The notes beneath the pieces were generated by a model. It searched no databases. It was given only the letters and a program-made list of their open reading frames with translations, and was not told the origin of the DNA. DNA of 64,000 bases from Sinohyriopsis cumingii (taxonomy: Eukaryota; Mollusca; Bivalvia; Unionida; Unionidae), in assembly GCA_028554795.2 (NCBI GenBank), contig CM068841.1, forward strand, positions 21,562,308 through 21,626,307. Direction: 5' to 3'. Position numbers and translations under genes: made by a program. Of this stretch, positions 27,318-39,380 are shown piece after piece. The number at the start of each line of letters is the position of its first letter. Position 1 is the stretch's first letter.

Positions 27318-27372
27318 GTCTAGAGGTAGAATTCAGGTGATACTGTGTTCGAATCTCCGTCCAAGCATTACT
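27318..27372 (+). mobile_element. tRNA-like SINE fragment
   Basis: 'tggtgtctagaggtagaattcagg' resembles an A box region, and 'tgttcgaatctcc' 30 bases on resembles a B box. Short and isolated, so weakly supported. Confidence 0.35.
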
Positions 27373-28980
27373 TTCATTCAGTTAACTGATTCTTCCTACT
27401 CACTGAAAGTATGGAATCAATTTGGCGTGGTATGAGTTGACTTTGATTAAATACAGGGGTAACCCGCCTGTCACTATATCTTATACTCTGGAATTTCTAG
27501 GATGGTTTATACATAGATTCTCCAATTTCGGTTTTGCTGGTCTGTGCATTTCAGTCAATCGAAACTTCATCCTACACAATATGATTTCAGAAGGCAAAAT
27601 TGATCCTGTCACTAGGACGACCAGTGCACCATAATACTTATGTTGCTTGTTCTATCGACTGCCATGCAACGTATATTAATTGGCTTTTGACAGAATATTA
27701 AATAATTACTATAAAGCAGATTTAAAAAATTGGCATAAACTATTTAATTAAATAATAGCGAAGTCTATGTAAACAAACAAATAACAGTATTTTACTAATA
27801 GTAATTAATTAGATAATTTGCTAGCTTCCAGTGATGTCTTCCTTTCTCTGGCGAATTTGACCTTTGGTTTAGGTATGTGCGCATCAAAGCCGGCTAGTCG
27901 GAATGAAAATGTTAATGTTCCGGTCTTAAAATTTAGACGGAACTTTTCATTCATCAGAATTTTTATGAGGATTAGTTTAGATTCATTTCATAATATTGTT
28001 CCTTTAACACCTCCATTTATAACTTTGATAAGAGAATTATTTATTAAGTTTTCAAAACTTGTTGGTTTTGCTTGTCTGTTACTTAGTTTATGACAGTAGA
28101 GTCTTAATTTATTTTTATTTTCTCCCCAGTTCTGTTAGTTTTAAGCTACGTGAATTCTAAATGCAAAATTGAAAAATCTCTTGAGCATCCCGTCTACTGT
28201 GAGTTGAAGTTGAGATGTTTGTACCTAATGGTGCCTCAGGAGCCAACAGAGATGCAAAGCTAGTTGTAAAACTTGAGGTGTTATCCGGACAGACATTATA
28301 ACCATTTCATATCATTACGACAACGTTAACACGGATTGTAAGCCAACTCACGCTCCATCACTGCGACTCCCGTAGACTGAGCTGATATTTTTTATTACCT
28401 CAGAGACTCACCACGTGGACTACATGGCCTACTCATATTTGTAACCTAGTAAGCACGGGTAATTTGTGCCGACAAATGGGAGTGATAGTTGCTAATTTTC
28501 AGAAAACGTGACGGATACTAAGCTTGCGGAAAGAAAAAAGAGCCTGCAAAGTTACTGAAAGAGTTTGACAAATATAAAAAAAAACTGACCGAAGACGCAA
28601 AAGTCTCGAAAGATGTTCCCTTGGAATGGTTCAAGAAGTACCGCGCAAAATTCCTAAGACCTCTGTGTGATGTTTCAATTCCTAACTAGGTCGACCTCTC
28701 TTTCTGTCTCACGACAAGGTTAGGAAGTGCAGATAAAAGTAAGCGCATACGTGTGTGATCTCAACAGTCGTTACAAGTAAACCAAGTCCTTGACCACATA
28801 AGAGGCACACAAAGTCGCCGGTCAGTTGACTACTACAAGTTGATCCAGGCCATTAGTTTATGACTGCAGTATTTCAGGGCCTAGTCAAGCACGGCGTTTA
28901 TGAGGGCGGGTCATGACATCGTCACTGAGACTGATGAGAGATTCCATCGTACTCTGACCGTTTGGCTGTTTAGACTCCAG

Positions 28981-29064
28981 TATACCCTTAAGATGTTGCT
29001 TCCGGAAAACAAGACTGCAAATCATATCAGTCTCGTTTTCCGGAAACAACATCTAAAGGGTATA
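28981..29064. repeat. Hairpin with 36-bp arms
   Basis: 28981-29016 and 29029-29064 are inverted repeats with 33 of 36 positions pairing and a 12-base loop. The arms begin 'tatacccttaagatgttgct' and contain 'ttccggaaaac'. It may be an end of a mobile element or a fold-back element. Confidence 0.9.
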
Positions 29065-29149
29065 TATGGGTCTACTTAAAGTAGACTCAAATAATGGCGC
29101 TTACAAATGGATCTCCTACGTCCGGTCAGAAGAGAAGAGAGACAGCCAG

Positions 29150-32100
29150 AAATTTTCAACACAAAAATCGGTTTATTATGACGGCTATCAGTTATTCTAA
29201 CACAATTATTCTAAAGACAATATAGATTAGATTATATTTATTACATGACATACAATTCATGGTGTTTGCTCCTGAGAATGGGATATGGGTTTATTATATG
29301 CACCATAAATTATATATAAGGTGCACGGCCGAAAACACTGACGATGCCCATGGGCAGAAGGGGCAAATAGGAGATACACAAGCGAAGAAGTACTGAAAGC
29401 TTACCATACAGAAGTACACCGAATATTGTGGCCAAAGACAGAAAGTGCTAAAGATACAAGATACTACACGACGAAAGTTCAGTTAAATCAGATAACCATA
29501 CCAAAGTTCTTACAGTAGCACAAGGTGTACATACCGCAACCTCCGAAGGTGCAAGTACTAAACTAAATGGGTGATGATGCTTCCCAGAACGTACATAGCC
29601 CTAACAAAAGTGTAATGACACTGAGTATCACACCATATAATGCATTATCATATAAAAAGTGCAATCATAACTTGTGTTTCAAATATTATTTCCACATTAT
29701 TATACCATCTCGCAATTTTGCATCCTAAACGCATGGGATTTCTGAGCCATTGTGGGTATTTAGAAAGTGCAAATAGAGATAGAAATGGAAAATTCTAGCT
29801 GAACACCAGGAAATCAGACTGAATCTGCCGCGCAAGGCACTGTTGGGCAAGGCTTTATATTCGTCTTCTTAAGAACTGTGCAAGCAATCATAACGCCAGA
29901 TTACACCATAGGCAAATTTAATCAAAATGGCTGCGTCAGAAAACAACGAGAGGACACTGGATATTGCCTAACAACATCTGATTACTCATATCACAATGTT
30001 CCTTTTGAATGGACGAAACTGTTATATAAACCTACGAACACCAAATAATTAATGTAGAATGTACCAAGATTAAACAATACTTGTATGTTCAGGCTAAGTG
30101 TTCGGGACCAGCTTCGCCGTGCTAAAAGATATCGCTGTAAGGCTGAGATGATTTGGTCTTACACCAGACTCACCAGTTATAAACGAAAACTAAGCTGAGT
30201 CAATAAATATCAGCTGTTCTATCAGAAACGTCTTGAATGGTTCCATATTGTTGTGGGTATCATTTATTTCCGCGTTTGATGCTGTTGCGATTCCTTGCAT
30301 CGTACCAGCGAAGAATATAGAACATTATGAGAAGTTTGGTTTTGCTGAAATAAAGTATCAGCTGCAGGTATAATGCACTGTGTGCAGCACCTCTGTAAGC
30401 GTCAGCAATTCGACAGTTATCGCGGACTTTCTCGTCAGTGGAGCTGGAATCTCTATCAAAGATTCAGAAGTGGGTGGCTATGGAAAACTCGTAAATGATG
30501 TTCGCGGTTGAGGAGGACCGTTGCGGAATCCATTTCATGGCAATAGTATAACAAAACCTCATGTGGTTTTGTTCAGCATTCTGCTTCACATTGGATTGGA
30601 CTGCGAGGGTTTCTTGGTCGTTTGAACTCACTGGAATGTTCGGGCAGTCAAAGTCCAAGTAGATGATATACCGAACCTTCATTTTCCAATGCACCGGGGT
30701 GAATTTCGAAACAATTTTGCCAGACTCTGACATAATTGTGTGCTGTGGTTTCTCACTAATTCCACCGCGGCCAATTTCGTTACCATCAAGCAACTGTTTG
30801 GTGCAAAGCTTGAACCTTTGTTATTCTTGTACTGGAACACAATTAGTGGAGCATAGTTCATCCACTCATAATGATACAGCGACACTGGGCAGTCCATGCT
30901 GCTCAACAGTAAACAGATCAAGGTTAAACGGGATAATCCAATCGGTTGAATGGCTTTATTGCAAAACGAAACTTACTGATATCAATAGCATGCACGTGAA
31001 ATTCAGTGTTACCAATCTTAAGTTTGCACAGGCGCCCTTTGTTCTTTCGACGCTGTTCTGTGTGATCGGATGCGAGATACATCATGGATTAGTTTGCCCA
31101 TTAAAAGGTCTGGCTTTCGTTCTTTTTCACTGCCCTCGGTGGAACATATACAGGTAGTGGAATACAACTTAACCCCGCGGAAAATTTTGTACAGGGAAAT
31201 ATGCATCTGTCAAGAGTTCATCTTGAACCAACGCTGGTGTATATTTCCAACATTTTGAGAATCGTTGCGAAAGTATTGTCGATTTCATTAATAAAGGTCT
31301 AAGCGTATTCACTGTTCAAAAATTTAGAGGCACGTCTGTGAAACAATGGGTTTGCGATTTTAAGCATAGTGTTATCTTGGTAATATAGTCTTTCTGTGGG
31401 CTTAAGCGGCATAATCAAGTACACAGCAAGAATATTCTCTACATTAAACACGGAGGTGCAGATTCCCCGTAATGTTGATATGATCAAAGGTATGTTTGAA
31501 AGAAGTTTATCAAAGTCATTGACTGATTTGTACGCCAGTGGGATGGTTGCATGATACATTTTTTAATCCCCAAACGCCCTTTTGCAACTTAACTCGGTGA
31601 CTTGGGTTCTTTTTGCGAATATACACGGCAGCCTCAGCGTCTATAGTATCTTCAATAAAAGGACTGTTTTGTTCATCACCACGCACATGTAATTTCAGCC
31701 CGTGTTTTCCGTTGAATAATTTTAATATGAAACTGCAATTGTTTAACTAAGATATCTCACAGTCTGACGCGGCTCCTCTATATTAGTTCATAGGAACGTA
31801 AGTATGTAGGCTTTGCTTGTGCCCCACGGCCTTGGTTCGGTGGAGGGGGACTTGTCCCACAGCCGTTCATAGCTCATCTGTGAGTCCTTATACTGTAAGT
31901 ATATATGCCTTTCTCATACCACTTGGGATCTTTATTCCACGCTATCGCGCTGATTGCTAAAGTTGATATACAGTCGGAATACTTAATTACAAGGGAAAAC
32001 ATTGTCATATTGCTTGTTTGCCAATAAGCTTTTTTATAATTAGCAATTGTTTCAATCCTTGACAAGATCGTCTGTTTTCACCGTGACTGGCGCGTTGGCT

Positions 32101-32285
32101 TTATCCATGAGAGGTGTGTTGGCAAGTCTTCGTCGCTCCGCGCGAAAATATTCACCAGATGATCCACATTGTTGAGAAAGCTGATTAGGCGACTTGATTT
32201 TGACACCATATTTAAGCCACAATGAGCAGTGGTACCTACACGTTACTAACGCAAGTGGAGTTTGATGTGTTCGTAATGACATGTG
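29150..32285 (-). pseudogene. Unidentified broken coding relic, possibly mobile or viral
   Basis: A cluster of minus-strand open frames with protein-like composition: 32282-32052, 32065-31874, 31559-31299, and overlapping frames at 30921-30464. The last ends at a stop near 30464 and contains PVHWKMKVRYIIYLDFDCPN. A reverse-strand AATAAA lies near 29172. The frames are displaced and interrupted, so no gene is intact. Base composition is more even than in surrounding introns. I cannot assign a family: no reverse transcriptase, integrase, transposase or polymerase motif was recognised. An old transposon or endogenised DNA virus are both possible. Confidence 0.35.
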
Positions 32286-33286
32286 TTCTGTATATTTATA
32301 TTCAGTGCTTGACCTTTGTCTGTGATTCAGGGTAGAATTTTGGCCTACCTGGATATTGTTAGTTTTGAAAAATATTTACTAAAGTTGGAGCTCAATGCAT
32401 TAACTTGTTTACGAGTTTGATTATGTTCTGTAGGCGATCTTGTTGATAAAACTAGTGGAATGTTCCATTAGTTTTTCAGAAAATACTATTGCGACAGAGA
32501 TCAAGTGGGTATTTATATAAATAGTTTTTTGTGTGAATAAAGTCTTCATTCCTATTTCATGTCAGTCTTTGGAAGTCTTTGATCAGATAGCATAGATGTG
32601 TTCAATTATAATTTGTGAAGAACTATTTATAAAATTTATTACCTGGAATTACAAGTGGTGATTAACATTTTGGACTAAAACACTAGTTTAGGACTTTTAA
32701 TAACTACTCAGAAAGATTCTGGAATATATAATTATGGTACATTATGGTACACCAACACATTCAACATTATCATCTTTTGTTCATGGGCATGTGAAACGTG
32801 GACAATAGTTGGGACCGAAGTTTTCAACTCCCATTCTTATCCTACTCCCAGTGTTACAGTGAATGCATGAGAAATAAGTGGAGATTTTTCCAATTTCTCA
32901 GATGCCAGTCTCAATACAGTTTAGGGTATCTAGTAAACTATTTCGTTTCTGTATTGTATTTTCAAAATACATCCATAAATATCTAACTTCCGTCCTATGT
33001 GTCAGGGATGGGGGGGGGTGAGGTTTGAGGGAGTTGAAGGTAGAAGATCCATGATCTGAAATTGTCAAATCGGAAGCGATGTTTTTCATAACACGTTGTA
33101 GCATGTAGGCCCATGAAAGAACGGGCAGCTTGGGTTTGTGATTTTGGGTAGTAGTAGTGGGTTCAAGGACAGAACTTTATCCTTTCAGATGATTGATCTG
33201 TATGTGTGTATGTCTATCTGTCTGTCTGTCTGTCTGTCTGTCTGTATGTATGTATGTATGTATGTATGTGGGTATGCATGTATATG

Positions 33287-33320
<34 letters not shown>

Positions 33321-33391
33321 GGCGCTGCTCTATAGCCATTAGAGAATGCGTTTATACTTACTTCACTGATCAAGACTGATTTTGTTTCCAG

Positions 33392-33501
33392 TCACCAACG
33401 CATCTGATACCGTAAATGTTGCTGGACAAAAGAGGAATTTCACACACGGAAAGAGTGGACAATGGCTCGGAGGGGCACTGGATGTAAATGGAGGAAATGT
33501 G
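33392..33501 (+). pseudogene. Gene 2 exon 3: blade 2 (QWLG...GGNV)
   Basis: Acceptor tttccag, donor gtgaga, phase 1 in and 0 out. KSGQWLGGALDVNGGNV matches the conserved D.QWLG..L...GG.V segment before CAHR in integrin alphas. Undamaged. Confidence 0.92.
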
Positions 33502-34077
33502 GTGAGAGAATATTTATTCAAGGGCATTAAATGTTATCATTTAATGCTTATGTCTTCTCACAAGGATATATATGTCAGCTGTTCCATATAGAGTTTCAAA
33601 TTTACATCAGAGGGAGCAAAAGTTGTTATTCCTCGATGTGTGAGTCCGTGCGTACGTGCGTGTGTGTTCTTCTGTATATCCTCTAACGTGTAGTAATTCT
33701 ATCTACTCATATGTCATCAAGTGTGGTAAAATCATCATAATTTAGGGTCAAACATGTTTCTCGAATGCAATAGAGAAGCAACTTTGCGAAATCAAATCGT
33801 TATGAATATTTGTTCATCAATACAATTTAGGATAAATTTAGGCGAAGATTGTTTCCTAAATGTTAAGCTCTCATAAAAGTGATTTACTCTTCTCAGATCA
33901 TGCAAAGTCATGACCATACGAGTTACCTTTCTTTGTCTGGTGAGCCAATGTTATCCTTATAAGGGGCAGAACTTTATCGTCGTTCAAAAATTCAATAGAG
34001 GCTTGGTTGGGTTGGTGGGCGAATTGACAGAAGAATGGATGGATAGCTAGATACAATATGCTGTTAATATTTTCCAG
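33502..34077. other. Gene 2 intron 3, nothing recognised
   Basis: Non-coding, no repeat noted. Confidence 0.6.
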
Positions 34078-34302
34078 GCTGTGTGTGCCCATCGCTGGTA
34101 TGACCTCCTGTATCAACACCATCATTAACAAAATGGCATTTGTTACGAGACGGTTGCGTCCCGATTGAATTACTGGAGTAAATATCCACTTTTGACCCAA
34201 CAGGGACAAAACATCGGGAAAAAGACTGGTCCACAGGGGCCAGTAAACTACTACAACTGGGGCTTCGGGGCTCTTGGAATGGCAGTTCATTATATAGGAA
34301 CG
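34078..34302 (+). pseudogene. Gene 2 exon 4: CAHRW blade exon with premature TAA
   Basis: Acceptor tttccag, donor gtaaga, 75 codons, phase 0. It starts AVCAHRWYDLLYQHHH, then TAA at 34126-34128, then QNGICYETVASRL in the same frame, and YYNWGFGALGMAVHY near the end. CAHRW and NGICY are strongly conserved in integrin alphas and lie in one frame on both sides of the stop, so this is a substitution and not a misplaced splice site. Confidence 0.9.
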
Positions 34303-36898
34303 GTAAGACAGGCAACCAAAAAATCAAAGTACTGGACGTACTGGATGATTTCATCTACCTCAAAGTGGCAGGATATGGTTGATTGTTCTCCATTTACCCC
34401 CGTGTGTGTAGTGTTGTTTTCTTTTTCTTTTCGAAATAATTTTAAGGAATTAACTATTAAAGTCACTGAATGGGCCTACCTCCTTATCGTCAGATACGCA
34501 CTAAGGATAAAGGTTGATCTGCTCTCTTTTATGAAACTGAATTAAACCAAAACAGAACAAACAACGTTATCGAAAGATTTTGTTCTTGTTTGTTGGTTAT
34601 CTAATTAATTAAAAACGCTTTCCGGTATTGAATATGTTGTTTTGTTAAATGTTACCAAATTATAAACTTTTTTGTCAATTTCAATGTTGATAAAATCAGT
34701 CATAAACAATGAGGGGGCGGGGGTAAGTAGTCCTATTTAGATGTTAGCAGCCTATAAATAGGACAATGCGTAATCCTTTCAGTCTCTGTGAGAGAACTAT
34801 ATAACTAGTTTGGCTCAAGCACGGTCGACACATATCAAGTAAAATATTGTTGAAACAAAAGAAAATTTGGTTAGCAGTAAGGTCTCCCATAGTTTGTTTT
34901 CAAAACTTATACGGGGATATTAGGGTCATTATGACCATGAACTTTTAAATACAAATGATGTATAGTACAATCATTGTGCCTTTGATTGTTTTTGTTATGA
35001 TGTGTTACTGTGTATGTTTTATCGGTGGTGGCCGGGTGGGACGGGGATTGAGATTAGGATGTTAGTGGTAGGAAGACTGAAACAAAGAATTCGGGTACAG
35101 GCTCATAATATCGATATATATTACTGTTTGTACGTATCACATACGTTGCTGTGTTTGTCAATGTTACGAAATGAGACAACTTTATAAATTATTCTGAACA
35201 CGGAAAGATAAACAGATAGGGAATGATAGAAAACATGTAATATATCAGCGGATATTCCCTTTTAGTAATTAGGTCACAAATGGCATTTTATACTCAGACA
35301 AATTTAATGGCAAGGGATTCAACGTACTACTTAAGTGCACAAAACAGATGCATGAAAACGACATAATATAAAACAAATTTTTTTTTTCAACATTCGAACC
35401 CCGCATGACCAAACCTACAACCCTTAGCTTAAAAAATTCTTGATGAGTTCTTCCGTGTTGAAAAAAGGAAAAGAAAACATAAAATGTGTCATTTTACACT
35501 AGAATAATAAAATATTCTTTATTTGTCTTAAAAGGTCTTTGTGGTACACACTTGAATCCCTCGTTCTGCAACATAGGAATAAGCCGCAGCTTTCGTTATA
35601 TATAAATGACATGACATCAAAAGAACATATTTTCTTTCTCGCTACAGTTAATCAATTTTATGCTGGCTTCCTATTATAAGTCAAGATAAGGTTTTTAAAA
35701 GCCCGTAGAACTTTTCTATGATGTGCTTTCAATAAAAGCGATTTTCCTTCTATAACTAGGTTAGTCCCAGTGCGTACCTGGGTCGGATTCCTCTCTGCGT
35801 CTTTGTGAAAAGCACTGCGCTCCCATTATTCCCCCATATAATAAATAATGTTTTAAAAGTGACATTAAAATCACTACCAACACCAGCAACAAAAACAAAG
35901 CACCAGTGCGCACATCACCAGTCTATAATTGGCAGTATACTTCTTCATCTACATGTCACGTGAAGCAATGTACCAGTTGACCCCAAGCATGGTTTTTCTT
36001 CTTACTCTTTGGTTGCTTGGTTGCTGTTATTGTTGGGTTGTAGGCTTAATTGCTTTTTGCAGCACAAAAATAACTTATACATGGCCGCCAGTATGACTGG
36101 TTAAGAAAGAACACAGGAAAGACCGAGCAATAACTAGCGATTCATGGGAGGTTACTGGTAAGTTTTCTCACACACCAACATTGGCCGAGCCCAAGACTAG
36201 AACCCATGCAGACAGAGGTGTGCTTGTAGTGATTGGTAAAGGCTAGAGCTGTAGACCACTTGGTCACCCGTTGACCCTAGACTCTTTGGTAAGAAACAAA
36301 CGAAACTACAAGTAGTGCAAACTATTTCTGTCTGGTTCACAAGCAAACGATGAAAATGACCTAAATCGTTAGACTTGTCAAGGTCTCATTCTAAATATAG
36401 ATGCTATATAACTGGTTATTCGCGGTGCTGATAAATGCACACTTATGCTCTTATAAATTTTTTTCGCGGTATTTTAATTTAGCGTAGTCCTTCTTTTTTA
36501 TATAATTTGGTTTGGATAATTGTTTTTATTGTTTAATTCTTAATGATATTTGCTTTCCTTCAGAGGTCTAATTACTATATGACTTAACAAAGGGAGCCCA
36601 ATTATCACCTAAATTGGCATATTGTACACTGATTAATACACATACATCATAGCAAACGTATCTTAAACCGAACAATAAAGGATATATCATAAACCTCTAA
36701 TATCTAATTCATATATGAAAAATGAAATTATATCTCCATAATAAACTCGAAGATGATTACTCATTTGATATGTCATCGGGCTCATTTACTAGTAAAACTG
36801 ATAGAAATATAGTACACCATCTACTGGTAGCTTCATTTTGTCTCTTAGTAATGATGTTAATGATGAAAATGACGATAAAGATGATAGTCAAGATGGTG

Positions 36899-36929
<31 letters not shown>

Positions 36930-36934
36930 TCTAG
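34303..36934. other. Gene 2 intron 4, SINE fragment and (TTA)n
   Basis: About 2.6 kb. Contains a SINE at 36157-36277 and a (TTA)n run just before the acceptor (about 36898-36928). Nothing else recognised. Confidence 0.6.
36157..36277 (-). mobile_element. tRNA-derived SINE, same family as 44581
   Basis: On the minus strand 'gtgaccaagtggtctacagc' (A box region) is followed by 'cacctctgtctgcatgggtt' and 'ctagtcttgggctcgg' (decayed B box). The element at 44581-44705 has the same middle (cacctctgtctgcgtgggtt) and the same tail (gtgagaaa.cttcc), so two family members are present. Confidence 0.75.
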
Positions 36935-36983
36935 GCACAGGGAGATTTATTGATGGGTTCACCTGGATTGCAATCTTGGACAG
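36935..36983 (+). pseudogene. Gene 2 exon 5: blade (GDLLMGSPG)
   Basis: Short exon: AQGDLLMGSPGLQSWTG up to the donor gtaata, phase 0 in and 1 out. The acceptor is ctag; a second in-frame AG six bases on (gcacag) would drop Ala-Gln. The G-x-LLMG-x-PG pattern is the usual FG-GAP strand. Confidence 0.88.
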
Positions 36984-37691
36984 GTAATAAAAATTCACTA
37001 GACATTTAGTAGTACCATATTCAGTAGAATTATTGCAAAATAGTATTGATTGTGATTCAAAAGGATTAATTGACGCTGTTTGAAATAAGCCTGTTTCTCA
37101 ATCCTTAGTCAACTTTTATATTTCTAAACAGTGAGTATAATATGTGTCAAAATAATTCATTATATTATTAGAAAATAAATCTCTTTTTCGTGAGAAGATT
37201 TTCAAAACCAAAGCTAAGCCTCACTCAAATCCTAAAGGATCATGGTACTCATACGTTGGGTCTAATTACAGACCTTGTGTCATTAATTCTGGCCTAAAGG
37301 ATTGTATGCTGGAGACCACGCATGCCTTATAGCTAGTAGAATTGCTGTGGTTTCATGCAGACAAATATATTTCTAATAGCGGAAATATTTGGGAAATACT
37401 CGTCTTGGAAACTCTAACACAATACTTATATCGGGAAAGGTGACTTATGGAATAATCAATTGAACGATATCATGAACAAATATTTTAACAGACTAGTTGA
37501 AGAAAGAAATGTCGTATTTACAGTGGAATCTCGCTAGCTTCAACTCGGTTGATTCCAACGCCAGGATTGAGCTTTTGCAAAGTCTTTATAATTTATATGG
37601 TAGACAAGGTGCAGAACGATTGAAAAACTCTGGAGCTGAGTCGAGGGATTCTACTTCAGTAGTGAATAAGAACGACATATTTTCTTTGCAG

Positions 37692-37772
37692 GGGGATTTA
37701 TTAATCTGAGAAGAAACAATGCTACCTATTCGCAGAACAGTCAGGTGCCAAATGACACATCCGAGTTAATAG
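37692..37772 (+). pseudogene. Gene 2 exon 6
   Basis: Acceptor ctttgcag, donor gtgagt, phase 1 in and out. It reads GGFINLRRNNATYSQNSQV, then PNDTSELIG, an inter-strand loop of the propeller with two NxT sites. Open. Confidence 0.86.
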
Positions 37773-39294
37773 GTGAGTGAAAACATTTTTTAAAAAATAT
37801 TACTAAACTTATACTTGATTCCCCCCCCCCACACACACACACACAATAATTAGGCTTCTCCCATATCAAGTCTGGCTTTGGTGAGAAATGGGATAAATGG
37901 CTTAAACTAGGAGAGACAATTCTCACTGAATACCAACTGTACTGAATAGATGCACTACATACTTGTTCAAAATTAATTACCATATCCATTATGTTACCAG
38001 TCCCTGAAGTGTAAGTCTTCGAGTTATGTTTCTATGCATTTGAACATCTCTTTATAGTTCTTGTTGATTTTATAACGCCAGCAAATCATATATGCCATAA
38101 AAGCTAAAGTATCCCCGGTTGTAGTAAAATGGTTCGCATTTCTACATTTTGACAATCTTTTATGTAGTTTATTATCGTCAAAAACGATTGAAAATTGAGT
38201 CTAATTGTTTTCTTTGTTTCATCCCTTATGGAAACTAATCAAGTGCTTATCTTTCCTTTGGATGGGTGTTTTACTCATGACTAATTCCACAAGTTTGCTG
38301 AACTTTCGTTTTCTAATAGTCACCATTTTTAAAGTAGAAATGAAGTATTGAAGTGTGTATAAGTACCCCCCCCCCCCAAAAAAAAATCGTCTCTTGTAAC
38401 CTAATGGAAACAGGGATCTGATTCGTTTATCGAAACTAGCGATATATGTTAATAAACTGTTCTGAGTACCATGCCGGATTAAGTGGGAGGAAGGGGTAAA
38501 TGTAACTATAAATAATTGGACGGTAAATGGACAGTAATAACTTTCAAATATAAACTTACATCCATAAATTAATATGTACAGAACATAAGAGCATGTTCAT
38601 ATACATTCTCTCGAGTATTCTCGACTATACAATTATTGTAGCAAATAGCATAGTCCCAAGTGAAGACTTAAGAATCAAGTTTATGAAACGAAGCAATTAG
38701 TGTATACCTTAAGAAGAGACTCACTAAACATAATTCAAGTAAATTTCAACTTCCTGCTTAAGGAACCACATCAAAATCATTATATGTGTTTAGAAATGAT
38801 TATTTTACATTATTCACCGTTAGATAAAGACCTTAAAGGAGAGTTAAACTGTAAAGAGTTCCAAAGTGTTTCTGCCTCTCACATGGAATCTCCAAGATGG
38901 TATCTAAAAGAAATGGTATATATAAAAATCCAACACCACACTCAGATGTGTTTTATCAGTTCTGGTGAACGTTTGTGGGTGATTTAAATTTTTAACGTAG
39001 CTTTAACAATTTTTCAATCGCTACGATGTCTGCAGTGTGGCACATTATTGTGATGTCGAGCACTGGGGCATCACGCCAGACATGTAGCATTCTAGTGAAT
39101 GGAAATGTGAACTTAATTCACACTAAACATTGTCGATATTAATAGATTTCTAATCACTTACATTGTTAGTTATCATTAACATTTAATATTTTGTAACGTT
39201 GATAAAAGACTGGCGTTTCAAAAGAGGTCTTAAAATTCTAGTTATACAATTTTAGGTTATGCTTTCTCAAATTTACAAATTTATACTATTTTAG
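37773..39294. other. Gene 2 intron 6, SINE tail copy
   Basis: Contains homopolymer runs (C at about 37821 and 38367, A at about 38379) and a 5'-truncated SINE body at 38993-39092 matching 11308-11410. A 45-bp local duplication just before the acceptor is described separately. Confidence 0.65.
38993..39092 (-). mobile_element. SINE fragment (tail/body only)
   Basis: Close match to the body of the SINE at 11308-11605 ('tacgatgt.tgcagtgtggca', 'gatgtcgagcactgggg'). The tRNA-like head is absent. Confidence 0.8.
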
Positions 39295-39380
39295 GTTATG
39301 CCATTTCAAGTGGAAGATATTTCAGTGACAAAGCTGTTTACGTTGCGGCAGGTGGACCAAGACTTGATCTCTCAGGAAAG
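39295..39380 (+). pseudogene. Gene 2 exon 7: blade (GYAISSG...YVAAGGPR)
   Basis: Acceptor attttag, donor gtcaga, phase 1 in and 0 out. It encodes GYAISSGRYFSDKAVYVAAG, then GPRLDLSGK. GYA..SG.F and YVAGAPR are diagnostic of integrin alpha propellers; here GAP has become AGG. Confidence 0.92.

Larger units (their letters stand above)
25800..33391. other. Rest of gene 2 intron 2
   Basis: 25.8-26.65 kb matches 15.15-15.95 and 53.76-54.56 kb. 26.65-28.4 kb: nothing recognised apart from a tRNA-like fragment at 27318. 28.98 kb: hairpin. 29.1-32.3 kb: minus-strand coding relic. 32.95-33.15 kb: relative of 20.8-21.0 kb. (TCTG)n-(TATG)n at about 33210-33268. No integrin exon was seen in this 8.9 kb intron. 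Confidence 0.6.

Noticed and set aside
33898-34545. Long minus- and plus-strand frames around exon 4
   Set aside because: The plus frame 34165 contains the second half of exon 4 and then intron; the minus frames are shadows.
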